From the NCBI GenBank assembly GCA_002914845.1, contig JXTC01000512.1:150176-214175 (forward strand): a stretch of 64,000 bases of DNA, given 5' to 3'. Made by a program: the position numbers and the translations under genes. This DNA comes from Trema orientale. Lineage: Eukaryota; Streptophyta; Magnoliopsida; Rosales; Cannabaceae. Below are positions 1-11,639 of this stretch, one piece after another (positions within the stretch are counted from its first letter, which is position 1; the number at the start of each line of letters is the position of its first letter). The notes beneath the pieces are model-generated. The model had not been told where the DNA came from and made no database searches. It was given only the letters and a program-made list of their open reading frames with translations.

Positions 1-138
1 TATCGAATAAAGGAAGCTCGCTAAGTTTAACTTTTTAGGTGATTCAGATATTACACTTCCAATACAAGAGGATATATAATTGCGTTATAATAAACCAATA
101 CATAAAAATTGAATCACAAACAACTAATATATATATAT

Positions 139-353
139 GGTTCTCAATCCAATAAATATATATTTTTTTATCTCATATCTATAACGGCTATTATAATTTG
201 AGTAGTTAGAAAAATAAAAATAAAAATAAATACTTATTATTTAATGATTCTTTTATCTACCTTTTACCATGAAAAGACATGTGTGATGAATTTTTATTAG
301 GTAAAACAATACCTATAGATAGGTAAAAAAAAAATACCTACTGGATTAGTGCC
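139..353. mobile_element. (TA)n-associated MITE, copy 1
   Basis: A 215-bp element with imperfect terminal inverted repeats (left GGTTCTCAATCCAATAAATA, right ending TACCTACTGGATTAGTGCC). It lies between two runs of ATATATAT. It belongs to the same family as the copies at 6746, 7013, 42028, 52127 and 52586. It has no coding capacity. The location inside TA microsatellites resembles the rice Micron type of MITE, but the family assignment is inference. Confidence 0.75.
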
Positions 354-981
354 ATATATATATATATAGGATTAGGCTGTAGTCCACAATGTAAAATTTG
401 GTGACTAATCACCCACATAAAAGTAAAAGACATGTAATATTGTTATTTCCTTAAGTAACATGAGAATTTTATTTAGGTAACAAACTAAGTCCCAATAAAG
501 TAATATTTTTGGGAAAAGAATACAACATAGCTTAACAAATATTCAAAAAATTGCACATTAATTTTTTCTTAGGAACGACTAATGATTATTTTAAATCAAA
601 ATTAAATTATGTTGCCGCATATTTTTTACTTGATAATTTTATTATATTACTACACGATTATAATACTATACTTATAACTATTGATGACCGTTTAACTATT
701 TCTAACCAACTAAAAAAATGAAATCCCAGTTATACTGTAAGGCATCTAATTTTGTGTTGAAAAAAAAAGATACCTTATATGTTTTTTCTTTTTGCCATAA
801 TTCAACACTAGTGAAAAATATAGCCAATTATTTACGTATGTAAGAGATTAAATATTTATATACCAAATGACTGATACAAAGATAACAAAAATAGAAAAAA
901 GAGAAAGAAAAAATTGTCCTAGTATATTGTAGTACCGTGTAACTTTTGCATAGAAAATTAAAGTTTTTCTACTATTAATAA
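354..981. other. AT-rich intergenic DNA
   Basis: I see no gene, RNA or clear repeat here. Long runs of A and T dominate and all reading frames are closed. Confidence 0.6.
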
Positions 982-3410
982 TGTAATACCCCCTAGTTTA
1001 ACTATATTATCATATACAGTTAAACTATGAAGTATTATTCTTTATTAAACCATATCTTTAATTTTATAAAAAAGTGAGCAAATTTGAACTTTTCAAAATC
1101 TTTAAACAAAAGCAACTACATGGCATTTCTTGCTGAAAGTATCTTTACAAAATGTACAATCAAAAGAAATTTTCATCAGTCTATTTTGCTATCAGTAGTA
1201 ATATTTACATCACACCCAAAATATTACAATACAAAAATATCACCCACAGGTTAAGCTCGTCCATATCTATATGATCATGGCGCCAAAAGGTAATCCAGGT
1301 AACCAGCTAGTCAACACCTAAATGTGCTTCTTTATTTGCATCACAAGACTAAAATGAGCTAAAGCTCAGTAAGTAAAAACTATACATGCTTATATATGCT
1401 TTAAAAACTCATCAAGTTCCCATTATATATTTTTCTTTTTTAAACATTTGAGTTCATGTATTTTCTTTAAAAACTATTCATCGTTGGGTCCCTTAGCATA
1501 TTACTAGTCCCGTAAGTCGATAGGTCGTGATAATATTGTGCGAAAACTCTGGCCAAGAGTAAAAATAAGGTGCGACCGTTGTGTGAGATTTTTTGAAAAC
1601 TCATTCCCTCATCACATGGGCATCTCACACCGCGCTAATATTGTCCAGCTTCAACGAGACACATCATAAGATCCACAAGTCCCACTTCAACGGAAGAGTC
1701 TGCATCAATAGACTTACCTACCCAGCTCCGATAGACTAGCAATTATAGTCAAAACTTATCTTATAAAATTAGTATAATGATACTCACTTTTAAATACTCT
1801 GTAATGAATAAGTTTCACATATAACGACATCTTCTATGTAGTACTTGTGATACAGTTGTAAGTCTTTACTTACCTTGTGTCTTGAATAGAAATTGATAGT
1901 GGAAAAGGTCAATATCCTCTACAAACTAGTGTACTAATCACCTGTCATAAATTTCTATTATTTAAGATACACATTTTGCCAAAAGAATGCATCAAGGTAC
2001 TTGAATAAGAACGAAATCAGAACTCTCACCAAATTAGGAAACTTGTTCATAAAATGACCCGAAAGCATACAAATCACCTGAGGTACTTAACAGCTAATAA
2101 CATTGAAAACTATTCAAAAGTATCAAAATATGAATAATAGTTCATTAGTATAAAAATGATCCAAAATGGCACATAATTTTGTAAAAAGTAATCTATTTGC
2201 CTCTAGATAGTACCATTTGATTTTAAAAATATTTGGACAGCACCTCCCCTATTTCTAGGACACTCCCACATGATTAAAATCATAGTTTTAAACCTGTAAT
2301 AATATTTTACAAGCCAATTTTCATATATACACCTCAGAGAGAATTTCTTAAAATGACATAAGCATATTTGAACTCTTTTTTAGTTTAAACAAAGTTTAAA
2401 ACAATTTGTGCACTTACCTATGGCTACAAACAGTAATTGAATTAATGGAATACATAATAGGATCTATGATATACACATTGCAAGTTGAGAAAATCAGATT
2501 ACAAGTATAGAAAACTTAATCCACCCATGAAAATACTTGAATCTACAATTAGCAAACTTGGGGTTCTAGGTGTAACTTTAATTCTCTACTTAAATTCTAT
2601 AATTCTAACAATAAATTACAATTCATAGGACCTCTATTTCTCAAATAAGAGTTGTGGTTTAAGAGTTGCAGTAAGAGAAAATTACAAATTCAAAATCTCA
2701 CATAAACCTCATCTTGACTAGTTTGAGCTTTTACTGAAACTCTTACCTTCTACCTCCACTAAACTGATTCTCAAGACTTCGAAATAGATTTGAGGACTCA
2801 AGAACACTTGAAAGAACCATTATTTAAGTGGTAGCAAGTGGAGGATTGAAATTAGAAAATAAAACCTAAGAAGAAAAACTGGTAGAATTACCTTGACTAG
2901 TTTGGATCAATCTCATTTTTTAAAGCTCCAACTTGAGTTCTACCACTTGAAAACTCTTGAATATAGCTAAGAGAAGTTGAGAAAAGTCTAGAAAGAAGCT
3001 AGAGAGTTTCAGGTCATGGTTAGATAGAAAGGAGAAGAAAATAGCCAGATTTGGTCTAAAAGTGACACTTAATATCTAAGAAATGACATAACTTAAATTT
3101 TAAGGGATATTTTTAGTATTTTACATCATTACTTTCCATATGTCTAGCTTAAAACACACTTACCTTACTCACCACATTGCTGGTCATTCTCATACACCCA
3201 AGTATAGACAAAGTTGGTAAATCCCAGCTTAGAAAGTGAAAACTAGTCATACTTTGACTCATGATCTCATGTGACAAGTCTTATTATAATATAGTAGAAC
3301 CTAGCCCCATAACCAATCATTGAATATGAAAATAAGTCAATTAGACTCCAATTAATAATACAAACATAGTATTAGCACTCAATTATTAGAATCACAAAAA
3401 TGACATTACG
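982..3410 (-). repeat. Probable Ty3/gypsy-type LTR remnant
   Basis: The + strand begins TGTAATACCCCC at 982, which on the minus strand reads as a typical LTR end (GGGGGTATTACA). On that strand there is also the TTACTGAGCTTTAGCTCA-like motif often seen near the 3' end of plant gypsy LTRs (about 1350-1372), then long open non-coding sequence. No primer-binding site, polypurine tract or coding domain adjoins it, so it is a solo or truncated LTR. The distal boundary near 3410 (ACATTAC) is uncertain; LTR-like sequence may run on to about 3600. Confidence 0.5.
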
Positions 3411-4157
3411 CGATTAAGCTGAATCTAAGCTAGCTTAGTGCAATAAACATAAATCAGTGTCGTGAATGCCACCTCGTGCTTATCTAGAACTAACAAAGAA
3501 AAAGCTATAAATGAGTCATAAACAATGAATTAAAGCTATTTGACGTGTCAAACACACAGTGAATTTAGCTCCAAAAAGCCTGAAAGATGCATTTTACCGA
3601 AAACTACCATTTGACTATGTTATCAACAAATATTATTTTAATATATATATACACAGTATTGCATTCATAAAGATATTCTTTATTCTTTTAGCATACTGAG
3701 CCCTCTCTTTCTGAGGGTATTGAACCTTTACACTATATTGGGACATTTCGACAATCATCAGTATAATACCATATGTATAAAAGCACATAACATAAGGAAT
3801 GAGCATATTTTCATGAAATTGATATTAATGACTTCTAGATGCCTAATATTCAATAGGAACATGTTTATTATTGGCTTAGTATGCATGTGAGAATATTGAG
3901 CACCACAAATAAATTTGAAATTTTGTAAATTATATTGTGAATTGCAAAAGCTTGCATATATAAATAGATAATATTTTCATGAAATAAACGAACATACTTC
4001 GTTTCACCAATTCCCATCTATATGATGTACATGTAAAAATAAATATAGTACCATTAGCACATCATTACTCATCTATTAGATCTTATTATAATAAATTATA
4101 ATTGAGAATTCATGCAACAAAAACAAATATTATATTTTTCTTTATAAATGAAAATAT
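3411..4157. other. AT-rich sequence, possibly further LTR remnant
   Basis: No open frame of note. The first 200 bases resemble the upstream part of the minus-strand LTR remnant to the left. The rest is featureless AT-rich DNA up to the solo LTR. Confidence 0.4.
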
Positions 4158-6477
4158 TGTAAGAACCTAAATTTTTAGAGGTTAAAATTGTAATTTTGAA
4201 TTAGGGGTAATTTCGTAAATTTACAAATTTGGAATTTAAAATTTAAAATTTCTAGAGTGCATCTAGATTGTATTGTGGGCTAGATTCGTAAGGGTAAAAA
4301 TGTTAGAAACGTTTGAAAACAAGGACTAAAAAGTAATTTTTGAAGGGTGAAAAAGAAAGAAAATTGAATAAACCGAGCTAAAGTGCAAATTCTGAAATGG
4401 TACCTGTCGAACCAGAAGCTGGCACGTGTCCCACTAGTCTGACATTTGTCTTTAAATCCCCAAACTCCTCATTCTTCTTCACGCAAGTCTCCCAAGGAGC
4501 TCTCTCGGTCACTGTTCATTCGCCGCCACACCGCCGCACTATGCTACCGATGCATCGGCTAGCGTCTCGTCACCGGTCATCGTTTCAACGCACCTCTAAC
4601 ATGTGCAGCCTCTACTCGACGTCATTGATCACTTCGACCGGTGGCTGCCGGCAACTCATTGCCGATTAGTATTTTCCGATTTAACGATTTTTAAAGTTTA
4701 AAAAATGACATTTTTGTAATTATTTTTATAAAGTTATTTTTATGGCCATGAAAGTTATATAAAGTGATAGAAGAGATTGAATCATGAATAAGTATAGTAG
4801 TATTGTGCTGAATTGAAATTCGGAGACAGGAGAATATTTGAATTGAAAACGTTGGTATTTTTTTTTTTTGGAACACAAAGTGGTATTTTTGCAAACCAAT
4901 GGGGCCCAAAAATTTGTTACTATTCAGATTGGGCCTCGGGCTGAGATTAGAAAGTGATATTTTCAAAATATTTATGAAAAGATGGTATTTTTATAAATAA
5001 TCAGCATAGTGGACACTTGTAAATATTTTTGAAAAGTGATATTTTTGAAACTTTCAGAATTAAGGCCCAATTAATGCCCGAGACTTCAAATTTAGATTTA
5101 ATGAGGTCAAGAAACGAGTTTTGATATAATATTGATATGTTTCTTCGTGACACTAATTCTGAGACACGAGACTCGTGAAGTCTGTTTCGGCTCGAACTCA
5201 AATTTGTCGAGTTATATATCTAACCTAGTTAATTTGGACGTAGGAACACAATAGTGTTGTTCGTTTTACCATATGAGGCTCCGTTGGAAAAGTCACCCGT
5301 CAAAGCGAGCAAACGGAATTTGTGAAAACCACATTTTGTGCATTAAAACAATCAACGAGAGTTTCTACAAGCATCAGTAGCTTAGTATAGCTACCATTTC
5401 GAGGTAAGGGATTCAATTATCATTTTTTTCATTTTTTTATAACATGTGATTATAACATTTTGTGATAATATGGAGTGCTCTGGATGGTTTTATGAATAGT
5501 TTTGTGCATGATTAATTTTTGGGTTTGACTAAAAATACATGTATTATGTTATTAAAATTGTTAAGGGCACAAAACAACTTTTATTAAAAATTAGAGCATG
5601 TTTGGTATGTTACTGCATGGTCATTTATACCTCCTCACATATTGCACATACCATAGAATCACGCATGAGGTCCATATTAGGCATCACAGTATTTAGTAGG
5701 CGGCCAGCACCTTCGCCCTCAGTGGGAGCTCGTAATCCTGCACGGGGTCTTCTGATTACCCCCACTCGATAGGTGTAGGCATTTAGTTACCCGTCTGATT
5801 CAATAGGTATAGACACATGGGTGTCCCTTCGATTTTTTGGGATAGGTATCAGGCGGAGAGTACTTAGTACACGCAATATGAGTTACTCTGATTTCGCGAT
5901 GAGAGGATGTGAGTTCATTGGATGGGTTGATTTGTGATATGTGCACTATGGTTTTTCTATATGATTTCTTTATGGTTTTCATTATGGCTTTTGATCATGA
6001 TTTTCAATATATAGTCATTTTAATTTTCAGATATTTTGTGAATTGTTTTTAGAACAACTAACCATGCAGGGTTTTTAGAATTAAATGATTTTCAAAAAGG
6101 TAATTGGGTATTCTACTGAGTATTTCATGCTCATTTCCCTATTTTCCCTCCTTAGGTGGTGGTGTTCAGTATGACTTTGGTAACACAGGAGCAGAATGAC
6201 TTGGAAGGAAAGCTTAATTATTATTTAGTAGTTGGTAACTACTTAGAGACCTCTAATTTAAATATCTTAAATTTATATAAACAATCATAACGATGATAGT
6301 GATGATGCTTGGATTTGTTTTATAAAATTTTATTAACAATCTATGTCTAATAGTGATCACAAAACTGTGAGAATTTACACTTAAAATTATATCTTTTAAA
6401 AATTTTCTAAAACTATTTTTAAATTTTTACTTGTGAAATTCCCTTTTTATTACTGGTCCGGGTTTTAAGTCGTGACA
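4158..6477 (+). repeat. Solo LTR, Ty3/gypsy type, 2.3 kb
   Basis: It starts TGTAAGAACC and ends TCGTGACA, giving TG..CA ends. The flanking pentamers are AATAT (4153-4157) and AATGT (6478-6482), a four-of-five match that fits a decayed 5-bp target duplication. A CTACTGAGTATTTCATGCTCA-like motif near 6115 puts the LTR in + orientation. The open frame near 4397-4669 has no recognisable domain and is LTR sequence, not a gene. No internal retrotransposon region adjoins it, which suggests loss by LTR-LTR recombination. Confidence 0.7.
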
Positions 6478-6745
6478 AATGTTATATTATTTTTTACACA
6501 GCAACCTCCTCAACGATTCTCCCTCAAAAAAAAAAAAAAAAAACTCCTCAACTGGTTGCAATTTTTGGCCAGTCAGTTACAATTTGTGGACTACCTTTAC
6601 CATTATACTATTTTCAACCGTTAGATAAAAGTCAACTCATGCTTTTTCATTGTCTATTAGCTTTAACAGTAAGACTGATAATGAGTGACTCGTTCCCAAA
6701 ACTAACTATGAGGGACTGTATCCTTGACACATATATATATATATA

Positions 6746-6964
6746 GGCACCAATCTAATAGGTATTTGTTTTGTACCTATGGATAGATATTATTTTTTCC
6801 AATTTAAATCCATCACGCACGTCCTTTTATGATAAAAATTGTAGAGAGAAAAATATTAAATAATGGGTATTTATTTTTATTATTTTTCTTCTGATTACCT
6901 AAATTATGGTAACTGTTAGATTATAATTCAATAACTAAAAAAAATACCTACTGGATTAGGAACC
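6746..6964. mobile_element. (TA)n-associated MITE, copy 2
   Basis: Left end GGCACCAATCTAATAGGTAT, right end TACCTACTGGATTAGGAACC, set in ATATATATA on the left and a long ATATGTATA tract on the right. 219 bp, no coding sequence. It stands only 48 bp from copy 3. Confidence 0.85.
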
Positions 6965-7012
6965 ATATATGTATATGTATATATATGCAGATACATATAC
7001 ATATATGTATAT

Positions 7013-7262
7013 GATTCCCAATCCAGTAGGTATTTTTTTTTACCTATCTATGGGTATTTATTATTTTAGCCGTTAGATAATTATCTAACGGTTATCATAA
7101 TTTGAGTAGTTGAAAAAAATAATACAAAAATAAATACTCATTATTTAATTATTTTCTCTCTCCACCTTTTACCATGAAAAGACATGCATGATAATTTTTA
7201 ATTATATAAAATAATATCTATAGATAGGTAAAGAAAAAAAAATACCTACTGAATTGGTGCCC
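7013..7262. mobile_element. (TA)n-associated MITE, copy 3
   Basis: Begins GATTCCCAATCCAGTAGGTA and ends TACCTACTGAATTGGTGCC, followed by (TA)n. 250 bp. Its interior is closest to copy 1: both carry CTTTTACCATGAAAAGACATG and AATACTTATTATTTAAT-like stretches. The orientation is opposite to copy 2. Confidence 0.85.
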
Positions 7263-8029
7263 TACATATATATATATATATATATCAGTAGATGAATAAA
7301 CGATGAAATTATGTATTCCACTAATAATGAGAAAACAAGCACAAAATTCAACAAGAGATGGTTTCTCAAATTGATCTCGTAACAAATCTTTTGAGATATT
7401 TAACAACATATAAAATATTCCAAATTTGAAACAAAAAAGGTCATATCTAAAATAAAAACACAAAAAAATTAGTCGCAGACTTAGCTTGATTAGTAACTAC
7501 ACTTAACTCTAATGTTGTGGTATTAAGTTCAATTCCCCCCATCCCTAATTATAAAAAAAATAAAAACAGTAAAAATTAATAAATTACCCAAATAAAAAAA
7601 GGAAGGATTATTCAAGTAAAAAAGTAAAAGAAAAAAAAGTCCTACCATAGAGAGATCATAAGGATCTCACTTTTTAGCAAGATGAGAATTTAAATGTATT
7701 AAGAGTTAGAAATAGGAGAAAGTCCATTGATAAAAAGAGAACAACTCAACTTTTCTTATCGTATTATAGGCTAGTGAAGCTGAATATTTTTCCTACTAAT
7801 TAGAAATCTGGATAAGTACGAGTTACTGAAAATAATGTTTTACAAAAAAATGCATTGATTGACGTATTTGCAAGTCAAATATCCTAAAAGTACTGTCTTC
7901 GGTTCAACTTAATCGAATATATTTAATCGGAGTACTGCTCAAAATTATTTTACTCGACTGAGGTCAAACATACATTAAACTAGGGTGAAACATATTCAAC
8001 TAGAATTGAACAGTCGTCTTCAACCTTTA
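7263..8029. other. Intergenic DNA with a possible SINE remnant
   Basis: A tRNA-like stretch lies at about 7480-7560: TTAGCTTGATTAGTAA resembles an A box, AGTTCAATTCC (7526-7536) a B box, and an A-rich tail follows. No target duplication is visible, so this is only a possible SINE remnant. I see nothing else. Confidence 0.35.
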
Positions 8030-8465
8030 GGCTATGTTTGGTAGAGAGGAATGAAAATAAGAAGGAAGGAAAAAATAAGAGGAAAAGAAAATGTATAGGA
8101 TGGAAATAAAAATATTTTTCTCTCATAGTTGTTTAGTATGTAGAGAGGAAACGAATTTAGTTTAATTTAAAATTACTACTTTACCCCTAATATTATTATT
8201 ATTTAAAATTAAGCGCAATGATAGTTTTGTAATTTAACTTGCCTATACAAAACATTTTCCTTTCTATTTTCTCTTCATTTTTTATGGGAAAAAATTTATG
8301 TGGGCCCCATCATTTTTTTTCTTCCACTTTCTCTCCCTTTTTCCCTTCCCTTCCATTCCATTCCCTTTTTCTTCCTATCAAACAACCCAACTTTTCAATT
8401 TCCCTCCACTTTTCTCTCAAATCTTTTCCTTCCTCTCCCTTTTCCTTCCTATCAAATATATAGCC
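8030..8465. mobile_element. PIF/Harbinger-type MITE (Tourist-like)
   Basis: A 436-bp element bounded by TTA on each side (8027-8029 and 8466-8468), the trinucleotide target duplication of PIF/Harbinger elements. The left terminus GGCTATGTTTGGTAGAGAGG pairs imperfectly with the right terminus CCTTCCTATCAAATATATAGCC. The interior is purine-rich on the left and pyrimidine-rich on the right, so the whole unit can fold back. The overlapping open frames at 8239-8504 are low-complexity pyrimidine-tract translations and not genes. Confidence 0.75.
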
Positions 8466-9718
8466 TTAGATATCAACTACATAATTCTACTAATTAAAGT
8501 CTAATGTCGTTGTTCTTTTGTTTTTTTTTTTCAAAAAAAAATAAACAAAATTGAAAATTATACCTTATAAGTTATACAGTCATACTCATTCTAATTTTAA
8601 TGTTTAGAACTTGAATAAACTAATATTTACTATAAAGATATTTGCGTCAATGCTACAAGATTTGAAAAAAAAAAAAAAAAATCTAAAACGAGAGTTGGAA
8701 GTAATAAGTCCTTCCATTGTCTCCATCGATGAACTCTCTCGCTGGCGCCGACGCCCATGGATGTGATTGAGATTGGAGATAAGTTTTTTTATGGGAAAAA
8801 CTACTTTTTAGTAAGCGGAATTTCTAAGAATTTAGTAAGAGCAGAAGGTACTTTTTGAAAAATGAATTATCAACTGATCCATATATTATTGCATAAGTAT
8901 TTGAATTGGATGAAAAATATAGTACCTAGTTCAATTATCTTTTTATAAATAGCAACTCTAAAATTCGAGTTTTATCATGTAACAATTAAATTATTAATTA
9001 TGAGGAAATTAGATTTTTTATGGTAAAAGTTTGAAAAAAAAAATTGAAAAATCCTATATTTAATTAGAAAAATACCACATTTTAATAACTGGTGAGATAC
9101 TTGAAGTAACCTATAAAATTATCTGAGGTAACTTGATTGGTTACTTCAAGTAACTAGATTGGTTACCCTAATTAACCCAGCTGGTTATCTCAAGTATCAC
9201 TGAAAATACTAGTTTCGAAAAAAGTAGTATTTTCTAATTATTTATTAAAAGTGATATTTTTCTTAACATTTTTCAAATATGTTATTTTTCTAAATCTGGG
9301 ATTTTTCTAAAAAATCAGCCCATCCAGGATTTTTCAATTTTTAACCCTATGGGCCTGGATTTCTGTAAGAAGCCCTTAAATTATTTTGATATGAGAAATA
9401 CGACATTTCTTTTGGGTTTTTACCTAAAATACCCATAGTATGGTTTTGATTTTTGAATATCAAATAGTCAGTCAATAAATCTTAAACATAACTAGTGAGT
9501 ATACAAAATCTCAACCAATTAGTTGGAAAAATTCGACTAGGTAGTAGATCAACCAATTTAGGGACCTAAGGGTTGATTTGAACTTTACAATTAAATTGCT
9601 ATAAACCGAAAAATTGAAAATATACTGCTAAAGATAAAAACTTACGCTCTCAAATTAGTATTGAGCCTCATTTCGTCCAGAATTTGGAATCGCTTCGGTA
9701 CCCATTGGAGTCAACCTA
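8466..9718. other. Intergenic DNA with a possible decayed inverted-repeat element
   Basis: Between about 9000 and 9390, AT-rich arms containing GAAAAATCC and its inverse flank a short array of GGTTACTT/AAGTAACC motifs (about 9090-9205). This resembles the MULE-like elements elsewhere in the window, but no target duplication was found. The remainder is featureless. Confidence 0.35.
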
Positions 9719-9836
9719 ACTAGAGAAATTGACATGGGTAGTCCTCTTTTGTGGTAACTTGACTTTTTTGGTCTCATTTTTTAGGATGACATTTTTAGTA
9801 CTTCTCACATAATAAGAAGTCCAAAATATCCTTGGT

Positions 9837-10395
9837 ATGAATAACATTCAACTCACCCCATCACCTGCTTCTAAACCCACGATTGTTGTTGTTGTTTTTT
9901 TTCTTTCTTTCTTTCTCTGGAAACTCATTGATTTTTTCAAGACTCACCACTATGATGGATCCTCATCTCCGGGTTTGAGGGTCAGTGGCAGTGGCAGATT
10001 TAACGTCGATTCGAGTTCTAGGAAAAAGAGGAATCGGCTTCTCATCCACTTTGATATGATTTCTACGGTGAGTTGTGCCCGGATGTCGAGCTCATCGTCT
10101 AAGCTGCAGTCGAAGATTTGTACCAACACCGGTCCAATGTGACCCTGGAACTCCTCCGCTTTATTTTCCATGATTACTTCATCCAGGTGCTCTTTTCTTG
10201 CTCTTGCTTGTTGATTATGATCTAAGTTTTTGTTCTTTCCTTAAAATTCTGATTCTTGTACTTCTTTTGATTATATATGTATGAATTGAGTTGTTGTGAG
10301 TTCTCTCTGATTTTGAATTTAGTTAAATCTTTAAGGGGTGTGATGCATCTGTTCTATTGGATCCTACTGATGGAATCGACTTAGAGAAAGAGTCT
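9837..10395 (+). pseudogene. Class III peroxidase fragment, broken, inside Pack-MULE
   Basis: Conceptual translation from about 10055 reads YDFYGELCPDVELIV, then DLYQHRSNVTLELL, then RFIFHDYFIQ. This is the N-terminal end of a secretory plant peroxidase, including the distal Arg and His haem-pocket region. A splice donor (CAG|GTGCTC, exon end 10186) and acceptor (TTTAAG|GGG, exon start 10336) join in phase 0 to GCDASVLLDPTDGIDLEKES, the next conserved peroxidase block. The match across the intron makes the assignment firm. Defects: an in-frame TGA at 10052 and a TAA at 10109, a frame break after an upstream hydrophobic segment (frame from 9837), the usual Cys after HD replaced by Tyr, and loss of everything past about 10395. 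It cannot make an active enzyme. The hydrophobic N-terminal stretch suggests a membrane-anchored peroxidase ancestor, which is inference. Confidence 0.8.
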
Positions 10396-10519
10396 CTTTG
10401 GACTAGTTTTAGTCTTCTTCTTCTTCTTCTCTAAGTCACAGATTAACATTTCGTTTGAAAACCAAAGAAGAGAAATTACAGAACAGATGTTGAAGAAAAT
10501 GGCAAACTGGGAGTGAGAA

Positions 10520-11470
10520 AAAAATGTGTAGTTATCACAAATTTTGTGAGTTACAGTCACAAATCAGATCCTGTATTTTTTGGATCTGTGAGAAACCTAT
10601 AGCTGCCACAGATTATGTGACTATAAGTGTGACTTACAGTCATACAATACTAATTTTTTTCTGTTTTTTTTTTTTTTTGAGAAACACACACTACTAATCT
10701 TGATGACATAGTTTTTCATGTAAAAATTAGATTATATGTGAGTTTAGGGCATTATCAGACATTGTTATAAATTACTAAGCCATTGATAGTAGTCACAAAT
10801 ATGTGATTGTCACAATCTTTGTGACTCTAAGTTGCTGATCTTAACTACTGTCAGGGATTATGTGATCTAATGTCACACATTGTGACTACTACTCTATAAG
10901 TTATAGATTTTCATGTGAAAATTGGATTTTGTGTGGGCTATAAGTATTGTTAGCCATTGTTAAACAGCTGTTACTAAGCCACTGTTAGCCGATGTGAATA
11001 CTTATTTTGATTTTGTGAGGTAGGCACCAATTTGGTGAATGAGATTCACATATTGTAAGAAATATTGACATAATTTATTGAATTATAATTGTGCGACTAA
11101 TTGTCTGTGGTTAAATAAATTAAGATGAATCAAGTGGCACGTTTTTTATCTTTTATTATTGTCTGTCACAAACATGTAACTATTAGTTATACTAAAATAT
11201 AAATTGTTCCAGCTATTCGTAACGATATAAAACAAAGTGTGACCATCAGTCACAAACTTTTGACTCACAGTAACAAAATTGTGAGTAATGTAATAATTTA
11301 AAAGATACCCAGAAAACGTGTCATAAAAATTGTAACCATTAGTCAGAAAATTATGACACTGCTCATGTCTTCAAAAACTCACAATATTCGTAACGATATA
11401 AAATAAATTATTCCGTAAAAAAAAAATGTGACCATCAATCACAAAATTGTGACTACTAGTAACAAAGCAT
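10520..11470. repeat. Interspersed GTCACAAA / TTTGTGAC motif array
   Basis: Many degenerate copies in both orientations of GTCACAAA-like and TTGTGACT-like words (for example near 10534, 10555, 10808, 11242, 11256 and 11436) occur at irregular spacing between the peroxidase fragment and the right arm of the Pack-MULE. They resemble the subterminal repeats of non-autonomous DNA transposons, where transposase binds. Confidence 0.6.
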
Positions 11471-11639
11471 AAAATGGCAGAAGGGCAGTTTCGGAATGAC
11501 TATCTTTTCTCTCTCCAAAAGCAATTAAAAAAGTCGTTATTTTGAACTATAAATGTCATTTTGAAAAAGTGAACCAAAAAGTCAATTTCGCCAAAATTTG
11601 AACTATTCAAGTCAATTTCCGCTAGTACTACTCAACTCA

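Larger units (their letters stand above)
9719..11625. mobile_element. Pack-MULE-like element carrying a peroxidase fragment
   Basis: Long imperfect terminal inverted repeats of about 80 bp. The left arm carries GAAATTGACATGGGTAG, then ACTTGACTTTTTTGGT, then GATGACATTTTTAGT. The reverse complement of the right arm carries the matching GAAATTGACTTGAATAG, AATTGACTTTTTGGTTC and AATGACATTTATAGT in the same order. Inside are a host-gene fragment (9837-10395) and an array of GTCACAAA motifs. I found no transposase. A clean 9-bp target duplication was not found, so the exact ends are uncertain by about 10 bp. Confidence 0.65.

Noticed and set aside
4397-4669. 90-codon open frame with less AT-rich composition
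   Set aside because: It lies inside the solo LTR (4158-6477), shows no domain and reads like LTR leader sequence, not a gene.
8239-8504. Three overlapping open frames rich in Phe, Ser and Pro
   Set aside because: They are translations of a pyrimidine tract in the right arm of a Harbinger-type MITE.
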